From: Kribbella sp. VKM Ac-2569
Lineage (GTDB): Bacteria > Actinomycetota > Actinomycetes > Propionibacteriales > Kribbellaceae
DNA length: 64,000 bases
Assembly: GCF_004216905.1 (NCBI RefSeq)
Contig: NZ_SGXJ01000003.1
Span: 1,116,001-1,180,000, forward strand
Direction of reading: 5' to 3'
A program made the position numbers and the translations under genes. Below the pieces are notes generated by a model. That model saw nothing but the letters and a program-made list of their open reading frames with translations. It ran no database searches and was not told the DNA's origin. The stretch's first letter is position 1, and each line of letters starts with the position of its first letter. Positions 43,001 through 50,662 of the stretch are shown here, piece by piece.

Positions 43001-43040
43001 GCAACCGCGCCGCCTGCGTCGGCTCATTCGTCCTTACCAT
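40020..43040 (-). CDS. Membrane LysM and BTAD-domain protein of the Tad cluster
   Basis: 1006 residues. Three membrane helices lie in the first 130 residues (GFVALLAILAIVGGVPYVLL; TVLGIIAFFIWVAWLHFVV; LIGTVVLIAAGAGVSL). A LysM-like domain spans about residues 203-262 (CLWDIAERYLGEG, NPDLILPGWQVRLP). A Thr/Lys/Pro-rich linker leads to a fourth helix near 397-420. The cytoplasmic part includes a winged helix around 767-850 (LSTEIIAFLAS) and a bacterial transcriptional activator domain to about 1000. It thus appears to span from cell wall to cytoplasm. It is the last gene of the Tad/Flp cluster. Role unknown; wall sensing coupled to pilus regulation is an inference. Confidence 0.85.
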   Translation of the reverse strand: MVRTNEPTQAARLPQRRQGSPGADRLKGFVALLAILAIVGGVPYVLLRFFGTPWPDKMPSKSMLFSELSVETVLGIIAFFIWVAWLHFVVCLIAEAAAEIRGHGLSPRVPLGGGSQVLARRLIGTVVLIAAGAGVSLPVASAVTASGPAAPTSVSARHGNEQSSTSQFRQTEAASTVLSGSHGKTSVGVRTNNDHKGQVVKYTEVRPPQGRNYDCLWDIAERYLGEGRRYKEIYDLNKNKLQPDGRRLTNPDLILPGWQVRLPADAKGPGVHTVRVSIGDHTTTKTTTKTTVSTKTTTETRTTAKPKTAVENKTETRTTPESKPVGPGRYSEQGIEKPSSVGIGSAKNDPGAKNVKPGEPNVTVEPHAPGAGHEHGEPAGGGTQVPEATPVATDDGISLKDAGIFGFGATLLAAGLALALKRRRGWAQGPGPKAAGHRQTEIGLRLASDVPTAQFVDNSLRKLGADMTQLQRPMPNVVAALVTERSLTLVLDPYGAQAEPPGPWQAIAEGTRWTLRRGYGPSGEVNAPAPYPTLVTVGQNADGATVLIDLDTANGIVAFGGVNNASRDVVGSLAVELATNLWSEGAHISMVGFGDDLSSLAPTRMSYWIRLDDAMAEVVRRSEAQLQACQRRNAGSVAEARMTHPDAALWGSEIIFVSAPPSPEEQDQLNRLAADTKRSISVVVVGDVMNSPWRFVVDEKNQAVCRLLGLEVDAHSVNPEQFADLVALFDAAESDARDKRRSEQDMPAYEFSTTDLSQPAPVEVDLLGPVEVDARGVIDDGRVTLSTEIIAFLASQDYGVHPNVLAGAIWPRGISEELRDAALEHTRRWVGVDAMYADESGRWMLNRSVVRVDWDVFRTLAKQATMIDDPRGPLSTALSLVHGPAWSNLPGGRYSWLAASGIERRMAEAVVDAALRLAESSLSHNDGNLARTALQTGLSFSPASEELWRATLRLAAHFGTTADVTNVAAQMYAALTRHGGPRGPEAETDALVDELLPGYHRPAQVA

Positions 43041-43061
43041 CGCTCCTCCATACCCCCACCA

Positions 43062-43991
43062 TCAGCCACCAATGGCCTGAACTTCCTGCACAGGCAACCG
43101 TTGCACAGCAGTCACGTTCGCTCTTCCGATCGGCTGCCAGCCGGTGCCCTTTCCGATCCAGTACGAGACCTCCCACGTGATCGTCAGCTTCACCGTGTAC
43201 ATGCCGTCCGGCTGACTCGCGCTGGACTTCTTGTAGACGTGTTTGCACGGGTTGAGCTGATGATCCGGGTCCTTCGACTGGTCGTACCCGTCCGGGTCAT
43301 CCGCCGGCGTGACACCCGCGGGACAGGTGAACGGGCCGGTGCCGTCGCCGGGATCGATCTTCAGTTCCACGACCATGCCGCGCATCGTGAGGTTGTGCGT
43401 CGGGTCGTAGTACCCGCTCAAGTCACCCGACTGCTTCAGCACCATCGAACTGTCGGGCGTCAGCGTGAAGAACGCCGGGATGTTCACCCGCGGCGTGTAC
43501 GTCGGCATGATCTGCAGCGCCGGCTCCGGGTAGCTGCTCTCGAACCGCCACCAGAACTGCTGCATGTAGTCCGGGAACGGGCACTGGGCACGCTCCGCGT
43601 CGTCGACCGGCATGTACGCCCGCTCGAGGTGCGCCTTCGGACCACCGTTGTACGTGTTCAGGTCGTAGTCGGCGATCGTGATCCGGAGTACCCAGGTCTT
43701 GCCCTCCGGCGCCTGCGGCAACCGAATGCCCTTGGGGATGTCGAAGTCACGGCACGGCACGAACGGCCGGCCGTTCAGGCGCTCCCGCCAGGTGGGCGGT
43801 GGAGTCCCGTCACCGACGTACGCCTTCCCGGAGCTGCAGTAGGCGCCGAAGCCGACTGCGTTCACGTACATGCTGCAGACGGAGTTACCGGTCTGGATCG
43901 TGTCGGCGGACGCGGTCGTCGCGGGGACGGACATGAGCAATGCGAGCACGGCGCTCAGGGTGAGCAGTGTGCGGCCTACCCGGTTGTGCAT
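43062..43991 (-). CDS. Secreted protein of the Tad cluster
   Basis: 309-residue exported protein with a classical signal peptide (RTLLTLSAVLALLMSVPATTASA) and six or more cysteines in the mature part, suggesting disulfides. The mature chain is rich in beta structure, with SVCSMYVNAVGFGAYC at its start and a segment CPAGVTPADDPDGYD. No family is recognised. It lies between the lipoprotein and the LysM/BTAD gene (21-base gap to the latter) in one strand and order with pilus genes. It may be an accessory or surface-exposed factor. The ATG at 43991 with GGGGAG upstream is preferred to the GTG at 43997. Confidence 0.78.
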   Translation of the reverse strand: MHNRVGRTLLTLSAVLALLMSVPATTASADTIQTGNSVCSMYVNAVGFGAYCSSGKAYVGDGTPPPTWRERLNGRPFVPCRDFDIPKGIRLPQAPEGKTWVLRITIADYDLNTYNGGPKAHLERAYMPVDDAERAQCPFPDYMQQFWWRFESSYPEPALQIMPTYTPRVNIPAFFTLTPDSSMVLKQSGDLSGYYDPTHNLTMRGMVVELKIDPGDGTGPFTCPAGVTPADDPDGYDQSKDPDHQLNPCKHVYKKSSASQPDGMYTVKLTITWEVSYWIGKGTGWQPIGRANVTAVQRLPVQEVQAIGG

Positions 43992-44099
43992 CCTCACTCC
44001 CCAGACTCGTCTTCCCGCAGATTATCTTCGACCAGGGGCATCATGCCCGGTACCCAGTGCCCCGTCACCTCTTCGCAACCTCAAAATCTCTATTCCGGT

Positions 44100-44744
44100 C
44101 TAGGCCGGGTAGTGGACCGACGCGCAGTTCACGCCCTTGCTGGTCACCAGCCGGTACGGCATCCAGCCGACACCCGTCTTGATCATCTCGATCACCTCGG
44201 GCGATCCCTTCGGCGTCACCACGGTCCAGTTCCGCGTCTTCGGGTCCCAGTACTGCGTGGTCTGCGAGCGGCACGTCTGCACCGCGACGGTGTCGTCCGG
44301 CGTACTCCGAGCTCCGACCACGACCACACTGCCCGGTGGCTTCATCACCCAGCCATTGCGCTTGGCATCTTGGATCCCTTGCGACACATCGGCGTAGAAG
44401 AACGACGGGAACTGCTTCTTCAGGATTGTGTCGTCCTTTGTGACTAGGGCCTGGAAGTACAGCGGGTAGCTGGTCACGAGGCCTTGGACGGCGGGGTTGG
44501 ACGCGAAGTTCCCTGCCTGGACGATGACTTGTTTCGCGGTCGGTGCAGTTGGTTTGGCGGTGGTGGCCGGCTTGGTGGTCGTCGTCGGCTCAGAAGATGG
44601 TGCTGTGGACGGCGTGCTGGACGTCGTCGTACCGGACTCACCGCCGACCGGGACCGGGCGGCCGCCGTCGGTGGCGTCCTTGCTGCAGGCACTCAACAGC
44701 AGGACACCAACCACTGCAAAGGCCGGGAAGGCAAACCTACGCAC
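44100..44744 (-). CDS. Lipoprotein of the Tad cluster
   Basis: 214 residues. The lipoprotein signal peptide ends in LLSAC with Cys20. A Thr/Pro/Ser-rich tether of about 50 residues follows, then a globular part resembling the NTF2-like fold (LVTSYPLYFQALVTKDD, CRSQTTQYWDPKTRNW). Placement after the TadG-like gene suggests a membrane-anchored assembly or wall-spanning factor, analogous to small lipoproteins in other tad loci. That role is inferred from position. Confidence 0.83.
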   Translation of the reverse strand: MRRFAFPAFAVVGVLLLSACSKDATDGGRPVPVGGESGTTTSSTPSTAPSSEPTTTTKPATTAKPTAPTAKQVIVQAGNFASNPAVQGLVTSYPLYFQALVTKDDTILKKQFPSFFYADVSQGIQDAKRNGWVMKPPGSVVVVGARSTPDDTVAVQTCRSQTTQYWDPKTRNWTVVTPKGSPEVIEMIKTGVGWMPYRLVTSKGVNCASVHYPA

Positions 44745-44763
44745 GGACAGAATCCTCCGGTGT

Positions 44764-45510
44764 CTAGCGCCCGCTCGGCGGCGAGCTGCTTGTGGGGCCT
44801 GACGGTTCGCCGGTCGGCGGGGTCTCGGACGGGGTCGGCGTCGGTGTCACGTTCGGGGAGCACGAGGCCGGGAACGGGAACGGCGACAGGGTCCAGATCG
44901 GGGTCGGCGAGCCGAGAGTCCAGGTCGGGCACGGCAGGTCGATCGTCGGTGGCCGCGGGGTGTCGATCGTCCCGCCGGGGCCGTCGGTGGTCGGGTTCAC
45001 GACGATCGGCGGGATGGTCGGGCTGTCGTCGGCCTTGTCGACGCCCTGTTCGGCGTGCGCCTGGCCGGTGCCGCTGGCCTTCAGAGAGGTCTTGCCGATC
45101 AGGCCGAGGAACGTCGCCTTGTTGGCGATGTCGACCTGGATGTCGACCTCTTTGTCGGTCAGCGTGGTCGGCCCGCACGCCGTGACCGCCGGGTCGTTCG
45201 ACCGCACCTGGCCGCAGAACTCCGTGATCGCGGTCGCTGCCTTGGCGGTGTCGATCTTCGCCTCGGCGACGTTCAACTGGATGGCCGCGGCGCCGACGCG
45301 CGCGGCCTCCTGCGCGTAACCGACCGCACGCGACCGCGCGCCCAACTGCCGGCCGCCGTCGATCACCAGGCCGGCCAGCGTAAAGATCATCACCGCGAGA
45401 ATCGCGACCGCCGGGCTCAGCGCGCCGCGGCCGAACCGCCGATGGTTGCGTCGCGCATCGATCCGGAAGAACTCGACCAGACGCGAGCGATTCCGTTCAG
45501 GAGCCGTCAC
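44764..45510 (-). CDS. TadG/TadE-like pseudopilin protein with proline-rich tail
   Basis: 248 residues. After a basic cytoplasmic tail, the segment GALSPAVAILAVMIFTLAGLVIDGG forms one membrane helix of the TadG type, followed by GGRQLGARSRAVGYAQEAARVGA. The C-terminal 80 residues are rich in Pro, Thr and Ser with PTPIWTLSPF-like repeats, probably lying in the cell wall. Its start overlaps the upstream TadE gene by 14 bp. Confidence 0.85.
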   Translation of the reverse strand: MTAPERNRSRLVEFFRIDARRNHRRFGRGALSPAVAILAVMIFTLAGLVIDGGRQLGARSRAVGYAQEAARVGAAAIQLNVAEAKIDTAKAATAITEFCGQVRSNDPAVTACGPTTLTDKEVDIQVDIANKATFLGLIGKTSLKASGTGQAHAEQGVDKADDSPTIPPIVVNPTTDGPGGTIDTPRPPTIDLPCPTWTLGSPTPIWTLSPFPFPASCSPNVTPTPTPSETPPTGEPSGPTSSSPPSGR

Positions 45511-45964
45511 CGCGCACCCCCCGGTACGGATCGAGCGAGGACGTGAACCGCTTGGTGATCTTGGTGTCGCCGCCCAGACCGAGCAGGCCGAGATCGCGGT
45601 AGTTGATCGTGCAGGTGACCTCGACCGACAACGGCGAACCGGCCACGAACCCGGTGGTGATCGAACCCGCCGCGGACTCCTTGCAGGACGCCACCGCCTG
45701 GCTCATCGTCGTGTTGACCGCCTCGTCGACGCGGGCCTGCGCACCCTGCAGCGACCGCGCCTGACTCGCGCCCCGGGCACCGTCACGGGCCGCGCTCTCC
45801 AGCAACGACGACGTCTGGAAGTACCGCCCGCAGGCCAGCAGGAACATGAACAGCAGCAACAGCACGGGCGCCAGGATCACCATCTCCAGCGCCATCGTGC
45901 CGCGCTCGCGGGTACGGCGGTGCCGCCCGCGAGACCCCGGTCTGCTCGTCATCTGCTCGCTCAC
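45497..45964 (-). CDS. tadE: TadE family pseudopilin
   Basis: 155 residues with a basic N-terminus (SRGRHRRTRERG) and the TadE helix TMALEMVILAPVLLLLFMFLLACGRYF. The Glu in ALEMVIL sits at the position of the conserved pilin Glu. A short extracytoplasmic domain with a Cys pair (ASCKESA, VTCTINY) follows. It is coupled to the other TadE copy through a 4-bp overlap. Confidence 0.9.
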   Translation of the reverse strand: MSEQMTSRPGSRGRHRRTRERGTMALEMVILAPVLLLLFMFLLACGRYFQTSSLLESAARDGARGASQARSLQGAQARVDEAVNTTMSQAVASCKESAAGSITTGFVAGSPLSVEVTCTINYRDLGLLGLGGDTKITKRFTSSLDPYRGVRGDGS

Positions 45965-46392
45965 TTGTCGGCTTCGAACTGTTCGATCCGCCCGGTGGCG
46001 GTCCGGGTCACCTTCAGCTCCAGGCCGGGCACCAGCGAAACGGTTTGCCCGGTGACAGTGAACGAAACCACGCCTTCAGGGTCGTTGTACGCCGGGAACG
46101 GGACGGTGGCGTTCTGCAGCGTCGTACCGCCGAGCTGCTGGGCGTACGACTGGACGTCCGCCCGCACCTTCTCCCCCACGGCCGGGGTGTAGACGAGCGG
46201 CTGCACCAGTCGCAGCCGGGACACGCCCTCCTGCGCCGCGTTCAGCGCGACGGAACGCCCGTACAGCCACAACGCGGTCTGGATCGACACGAAGATCAGC
46301 GCGATGATCGCCGGCGCGAGGATGGACAGCTCGAGTGTGCTGACCCCCCGCTCCGACCGTCTCCGCCGACCTCGTCTCCGCCCCAGCCGCAT
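45961..46392 (-). CDS. tadE: TadE family pseudopilin (second copy)
   Basis: 143 residues. A strongly basic start (RRGRRRRSERG) precedes STLELSILAPAIIALIFVSIQTALWLYGR, the TadE-type membrane helix with the expected Glu. The extracytoplasmic part is small and lacks cysteines, unlike the neighbouring copy. Two TadE genes in tandem are common in actinobacterial tad loci and may build a minor pseudopilus. Confidence 0.9.
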   Translation of the reverse strand: MRLGRRRGRRRRSERGVSTLELSILAPAIIALIFVSIQTALWLYGRSVALNAAQEGVSRLRLVQPLVYTPAVGEKVRADVQSYAQQLGGTTLQNATVPFPAYNDPEGVVSFTVTGQTVSLVPGLELKVTRTATGRIEQFEADK

Positions 46393-46402
46393 GGTTCTTC
46401 CG

Positions 46403-46621
46403 TCAGCCCTTGTCGATATCGGCGGTGTGCTTGGTGATGACGCGCTTCACCACGACGCCGATCGCCAGCGCGGCGACGACCAGGATCCCCGAGATGATCG
46501 CCCACTCGAGTGCGGACGCGCCCATCTCGGTGTGGCCCTGCCGCGCGCGGGCCCGCTGGGCCTGCGCCCGCGCCACCGCGTAGCCGGCCATGGCCCGCCA
46601 GAACATCAACTCCGAGGTCAT
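46403..46621 (-). CDS. flp: Flp-type pilin precursor
   Basis: 72-residue pilin. A long basic leader (AVARAQAQRARARQGHTEMG) precedes the pilin core ASALEWAIISGILVVAALAIGVVV with the signature Glu of type IVb pilins (ASALEWA). Cleavage should occur just before GASALEW. The ATG at 46621 is preferred to 46627 because the GGAAGG site is only one base from the latter and seven from the former. A hairpin lies in the leader RNA just upstream. This is the major pilus subunit candidate. Confidence 0.85.
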   Translation of the reverse strand: MTSELMFWRAMAGYAVARAQAQRARARQGHTEMGASALEWAIISGILVVAALAIGVVVKRVITKHTADIDKG

Positions 46622-46640
46622 CCACATGCCTTCCAGATCG

Positions 46641-46660
46641 TGAGGCCGAAGCAGGCCTCA
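46641..46660 (-). promoter_or_regulatory. Hairpin in the Flp pilin leader
   Basis: TGAGGCC, six bases, GGCCTCA makes a perfect 7-bp stem about 20 bases upstream of the pilin start, in the 100-base gap after tadC. It may stabilise a processed flp message so that pilin is made in excess over the assembly genes. Confidence 0.45.
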
Positions 46661-46721
46661 GTATGCCGTGTTCGACGGACAACTCCGCCCAACGGATCCC
46701 TTGCCCTCATCACTGTTCGGC

Positions 46722-47642
46722 CTAACTTCCGAGGATGGCCACGCCGGCCGGGAAGGCCAGGAACAGGAAGAAGGCCGCGATCATGACCAGCTGCGCGACC
46801 AGCATGGACTGGGAACGCTCACCCGCCTTGCCTTCCACATCTGCGAGTTCCTTGCGCCGCAGCGACGCCGCCCGGGCGAGCAGCGACGAACGGATCTTCG
46901 CGCCCTCGTCACCGGCGAGCGCGAGTGCCGAGGCCAGGTCCCGCAGTTCCTCGACGCCCAGGTCCTCGCCGAGCAGGGCCATCGCGTCCCACGGCGTGAT
47001 GCCGATCAGCCGCGCGTTCGCCAGCGCCTGCCGGATCCGCGCCATCGCCCAGTGCTCACCGATCGTCGAGGCCGTCATCAGCGCCTCGGGCAGACCGCGG
47101 CCGCCCGCGAGGTTCATCGCGACCAGGTCCAGGAAACTGCCGACCACGTGCCGGAAGTCGCGCCGCCGCTTCTCCGCCTCCTGGCGCAGCGCCAGGTCGG
47201 GCAGGAAGAACGCCAGCGTCATGAACGCCAGCGTGACGATCGCCGGGGCCGCCCCGGGCGCCGTGATGCCGATCGCGGAGAACAGGAACAGCACGATCGG
47301 GATGAAGACCATCGCGCCGAGCGCGAAGAACGCCTTGGTGGCGAGCATCGCGGCGAACGGCCGGTTCATCACCGCGAGGTCGCGGCGGAGCTTGCCGAAC
47401 GCCCAGCCGCGCGCGTTCGCCTCCGCCTCGAGCCGGCGGCCCAGGGTCTCCCGGGCCCGGTCCACACCGCCGAGCACCCGCTCGCCGGCCGCGCTGGCGG
47501 TGGCGCCGCCGACGTACCCGCCGCGGCCCGCGTCGATCCGCGCGATCGTGGACAGCACGTTGGCCCGCGGCTTGATGAACATCCGGACCAGGACGTACAC
47601 ACCAAGCCCGGCGATGCCGCCGGTAATGAAGGCCCAGGTCAT
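46722..47642 (-). CDS. tadC: TadC-like pilus assembly inner-membrane protein
   Basis: 306 residues of the type II secretion F / GspF domain class. Membrane segments lie at the N-terminus (FITGGIAGLGVYVLVRMF), in the middle (LGAMVFIPIVLFLFSAIG) and at the C-terminus (MLVAQLVMIAAFFLFLAFPAGVAIL). The F-domain pattern includes GGRGLPEALMTAS and LASALALAGDEGAKI. The start at 47642 overlaps the tadB-like stop (ATGA); an in-frame start at 47753 would be inside that gene. Confidence 0.9.
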   Translation of the reverse strand: MTWAFITGGIAGLGVYVLVRMFIKPRANVLSTIARIDAGRGGYVGGATASAAGERVLGGVDRARETLGRRLEAEANARGWAFGKLRRDLAVMNRPFAAMLATKAFFALGAMVFIPIVLFLFSAIGITAPGAAPAIVTLAFMTLAFFLPDLALRQEAEKRRRDFRHVVGSFLDLVAMNLAGGRGLPEALMTASTIGEHWAMARIRQALANARLIGITPWDAMALLGEDLGVEELRDLASALALAGDEGAKIRSSLLARAASLRRKELADVEGKAGERSQSMLVAQLVMIAAFFLFLAFPAGVAILGS

Positions 47643-48544
47643 CCGCTCACCGTCTCCATCCGCTCGTCGCCGGACCGGGGCAGCCGGTGCTCGTCGGCGA
47701 TGCCGATCAGGAACCGGTCCGGTACCTCGATCTTCGCCAGCCGCCGCAGCCACAGCAGCCCGAGCGCGTAGAGCCCGATCACCACGGCCAGCACGACCTG
47801 CCCGACGAAGCTCGTGTACGGCGCCATGTACGCCGAGTTGAACAGCACGAGACCGGCCGCCATGATCAGCGTGATCGCGACGACCACCTGGACGCTGCGC
47901 CGGGTCGAACGACGTTCCGCTGCGACCTTCCGGCGTACGTCGAGTTCCTCGCGGGCCGAATCGGCCAGCGCGCTCAGCACCTCGCGCAGACCGGGACCGC
48001 GCAGCCGGGCGTTCAGCACCAGGGCCGCGACGATCAGGTCCGCGGACGGGTCGTTCAGGTCGTCGGCGAACCGCATCAGGGCCGACGGCAACGGTTCACG
48101 GATCCGCAGCCGGTCGACCAGCAGGTTCAGGCTGGGCTTGATCGCGGGTGCCGCGTTCACCGCGGTGGCCGGGATCGCCTGCTCCAGGCCGACCGCGCCG
48201 GCGATCGTGTCGCGCAGCGCCTCGGTCCAGGTGGCCAGTGCGTCCAGGCGGTCGATCGCCCGGCGCTCCTCACCGGTACCGCCGAAGAAGCGGTCCGCCA
48301 TCGCCGCGAGCAGGCCGAGAGCGACCGCGAGCACCAGCCAGCGGGTCACCACCAGCACGAGCAGGCCGACCGCGAAGGCGACACCCAGCCGGATCATGTT
48401 CTTGCGGGCCTCGACGCTGCGATTGCGGAACAGCGACGGTGTCTCGTCCTTCGGCTCGGTACCGCGGATCGCGACGATCAGCAGCATCACCGCGCCGCCC
48501 ACCAACGCCCCGCACAGCAGCGCTCCTAAAGTCCGGTCGTTCAT
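47639..48544 (-). CDS. tadB: TadB-like pilus assembly inner-membrane protein
   Basis: 301-residue GspF-domain protein, paralogous to the next gene. The membrane helices include ALVGGAVMLLIVAIRG, LVVTRWLVLAVALGLLAAM and TSFVGQVVLAVVIGLYALGLL. The cytoplasmic F domain contains LEQAIPATAVNAAPAIKP and LRIREPLPSALMRFADDL. TadB and TadC usually form the platform on which the TadA ATPase works. Four bases separate it from the tadA stop. Confidence 0.9.
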   Translation of the reverse strand: MNDRTLGALLCGALVGGAVMLLIVAIRGTEPKDETPSLFRNRSVEARKNMIRLGVAFAVGLLVLVVTRWLVLAVALGLLAAMADRFFGGTGEERRAIDRLDALATWTEALRDTIAGAVGLEQAIPATAVNAAPAIKPSLNLLVDRLRIREPLPSALMRFADDLNDPSADLIVAALVLNARLRGPGLREVLSALADSAREELDVRRKVAAERRSTRRSVQVVVAITLIMAAGLVLFNSAYMAPYTSFVGQVVLAVVIGLYALGLLWLRRLAKIEVPDRFLIGIADEHRLPRSGDERMETVSG

Positions 48545-48548
48545 CGCG

Positions 48549-49859
48549 TCACGCCCACGTTCCGTGCACGAGCGGCTGGTACCCGAAGTGCTCGAGCTCG
48601 TCCATGCACGCGATCGGCGCGTGCGCCGCGGCGTGGCCGTCCGGACCCGGTGCGAACACCTCGCCGGACAGCACCCGACCGTCCCATCCGGTGACCTCCC
48701 GGATGCTCTCGACGTACCGGCTGAGGCCGCCGCCGCGGGAGTAGTCGTTGTGCTTGCGGACGAACACCACGAAGTCGAGCGCGCCGGAGATCAGCATCTG
48801 GGTGGCCTCCATCGGCAGCCGCTCCGTCGCCTGGATCGCGTAGGTGCTGATCCGGTTGAACACCTCCATCGAGCTGTTCGAGTGGATCGTCGACAGCGAG
48901 CCGTCGTTTCCCTGGCTCATCGCGTTCAGCATCGTGACGATCTCGTCGCCGAGCACCTCACCGACGATCACCCGGCTCGGGTTCATGCGCAGCGAACGAC
49001 GGACCAGGTCGGCCATCGTCACCTCGCCGACGCCTTCGGAGTTCGGCAGCCGTTCCTCGAACGCGACCACGTTCGGGTGCAGGTCCTTGAACTCGCCGAG
49101 GCCGAGCTCGAGAGAGCGCTCCACGGTGATCAGCCGCTCGTGCGGCTGGATCTCGTTGGCCAGTGCCCGCAGCAGCGTCGTCTTCCCGGAGTTCGTGGCG
49201 CCGGCGATCATGATGTTCTTCCGCGCTGCGACGGCGGCCCGCAGGAACGAGCCGACGTCGTCGGAGATGGTTCCGTTGGCCACGAGGTCCTTGAGGAACA
49301 CCTTGCCGAGGCGGGCTCGCCGGATCGACACCGCCGGACGGGACGTCACGCCCATCACGGCGGACAGCCGGGACCCGTCGGGCAGTCGCAGGTCGAGTTG
49401 CGGGTTCGCCGAGTCGAACGGGCGGCTGGTCAGACCGGCGTGCGCCGCCAGCACCTGGATCAGCTCGATCAGTTCCTCGTCGCTCTCCGCGACCGGCCCC
49501 GGGGTCTCCTCGCGACCGTCGCCGTACTGCACGAAGACCTGGTCACAGCCGTTGATGTCGATGTTCTCGACCTCGGGGTCGTCGATCAGCGGCTGCAGCC
49601 GGCCGACACCGAACAGCGCGGAGTGGATCGCGCCGGCGATCTGCGCGTCGTCGTCCGGCGTCGGCGGCGTCCGGCCCTCGGCCAGCTCGTACCGCGCGTG
49701 GTCCTCGAGCACCTGCACGATCAGCGACCGTGCGTACTCCCGCTCGTCCTCCGCGCTCATCGGAGGTACGCCGTTCACCTGGTCGCGGCGCCGCTGCTCG
49801 TTCAGCCGCTCGGCGACCTGCACCCGCAGCTTCCGGACCAGCTCCTGGTCGGCGCTCAT
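48549..49859 (-). CDS. tadA: TadA/CpaF pilus assembly ATPase
   Basis: 436-residue secretion ATPase powering pilin extrusion. Walker A is GATNSGKTTLLRAL, Walker B is RVIVGEVLGDE, and the Asp/His boxes between include the arginine-rich ERSLELGLGEF and SMSQGNDGSLSTIHSNS. The N-terminal 150 residues carry the usual helical domain with RLQPLIDDPEVENIDINGCD. Its start overlaps the CpaE-like gene's stop by 4 bp. Confidence 0.95.
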   Translation of the reverse strand: MSADQELVRKLRVQVAERLNEQRRRDQVNGVPPMSAEDEREYARSLIVQVLEDHARYELAEGRTPPTPDDDAQIAGAIHSALFGVGRLQPLIDDPEVENIDINGCDQVFVQYGDGREETPGPVAESDEELIELIQVLAAHAGLTSRPFDSANPQLDLRLPDGSRLSAVMGVTSRPAVSIRRARLGKVFLKDLVANGTISDDVGSFLRAAVAARKNIMIAGATNSGKTTLLRALANEIQPHERLITVERSLELGLGEFKDLHPNVVAFEERLPNSEGVGEVTMADLVRRSLRMNPSRVIVGEVLGDEIVTMLNAMSQGNDGSLSTIHSNSSMEVFNRISTYAIQATERLPMEATQMLISGALDFVVFVRKHNDYSRGGGLSRYVESIREVTGWDGRVLSGEVFAPGPDGHAAAHAPIACMDELEHFGYQPLVHGTWA

Positions 49860-50662
49860 CGATAGTCACCGGGCGGTGGCGGGAACGCGGCGTTGGCCAT
49901 GTCGAAGTCCTGCGGCGGCGGAGCGGCGACCAAGGACGCCATCTCCGCGGTGATGACGCTCGCGGACCGGATCAGCTGGGTCTTGTCGAGCCGGCCGTGG
50001 CCCCGCCCGTCGAAGAACGCCGCACCGATCGGGTCGTACGCCAGGTGCCAGCGGTGCCGCACCGGCAGCGACATGGCGTCCAGCACGGACCAGACCTGCT
50101 TCACGCCGTCCCGCTGCTTCGGATCGGCCACGACGACCACGCCGAGCTGTGCGTCGACATGGTGCACCAGCGTGGACAGCCGCTCCCGCAGGTGCGCCAC
50201 CGACGAGCCTGTCGCCGAACACACCAGTACGACGAGGCGTGCGGACTGGATGACCGGAAGCTGCGGCGACGACGCACCGATCCGCCCGCAGTCGGCCAGT
50301 ACGTCGCCGTGATGCATCTGGTTGAACGAGATGCCGAGCGGGTGCCACAGACCGCCCATGCCACCGACCTGCTCCGGCGAGCGCACACCGAGCAGTACGT
50401 CGAGACCGCCGTCGAGCTGCTGGCTGTGCGCGAGGATGACCTCGTCGCCCAGCCCCTTCCGGCTCGCGGCGGCGAGGCTGACCAGGCCGCGATCGGAGTT
50501 GAGGCCGGCTCCGCTCGGTCCGGTCATCCGGATCGCCACGTCACTGCCGGCCGGGTCGCACTCGGCCAGCAGCACCTGCCGCGGCCAGAGCGCACCGAAG
50601 ACCAGGCTTGCCGTGGTCACCCCGGGCGAGCCCTTCGCGCTCGCCAGCGCCACCAGCGCCAT
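49856..50662 (-). CDS. CpaE/MinD-like protein with altered P-loop
   Basis: 268 residues resembling the MinD/CpaE deviant Walker ATPases that localise Tad pili. The P-loop reads KGSPGVTTAS instead of KGGxGKT: the signature lysine is kept but the phosphate-binding lysine is a valine. The aspartate of AECDPAGSD is in place, and FNQMHHGDVLADCG follows as the Walker B region. ATP hydrolysis may be impaired or use other residues. The C-terminal tail is proline-rich. The start at 50662 shares one base with the cpaB-like stop. Confidence 0.85.
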   Translation of the reverse strand: MALVALASAKGSPGVTTASLVFGALWPRQVLLAECDPAGSDVAIRMTGPSGAGLNSDRGLVSLAAASRKGLGDEVILAHSQQLDGGLDVLLGVRSPEQVGGMGGLWHPLGISFNQMHHGDVLADCGRIGASSPQLPVIQSARLVVLVCSATGSSVAHLRERLSTLVHHVDAQLGVVVVADPKQRDGVKQVWSVLDAMSLPVRHRWHLAYDPIGAAFFDGRGHGRLDKTQLIRSASVITAEMASLVAAPPPQDFDMANAAFPPPPGDYR

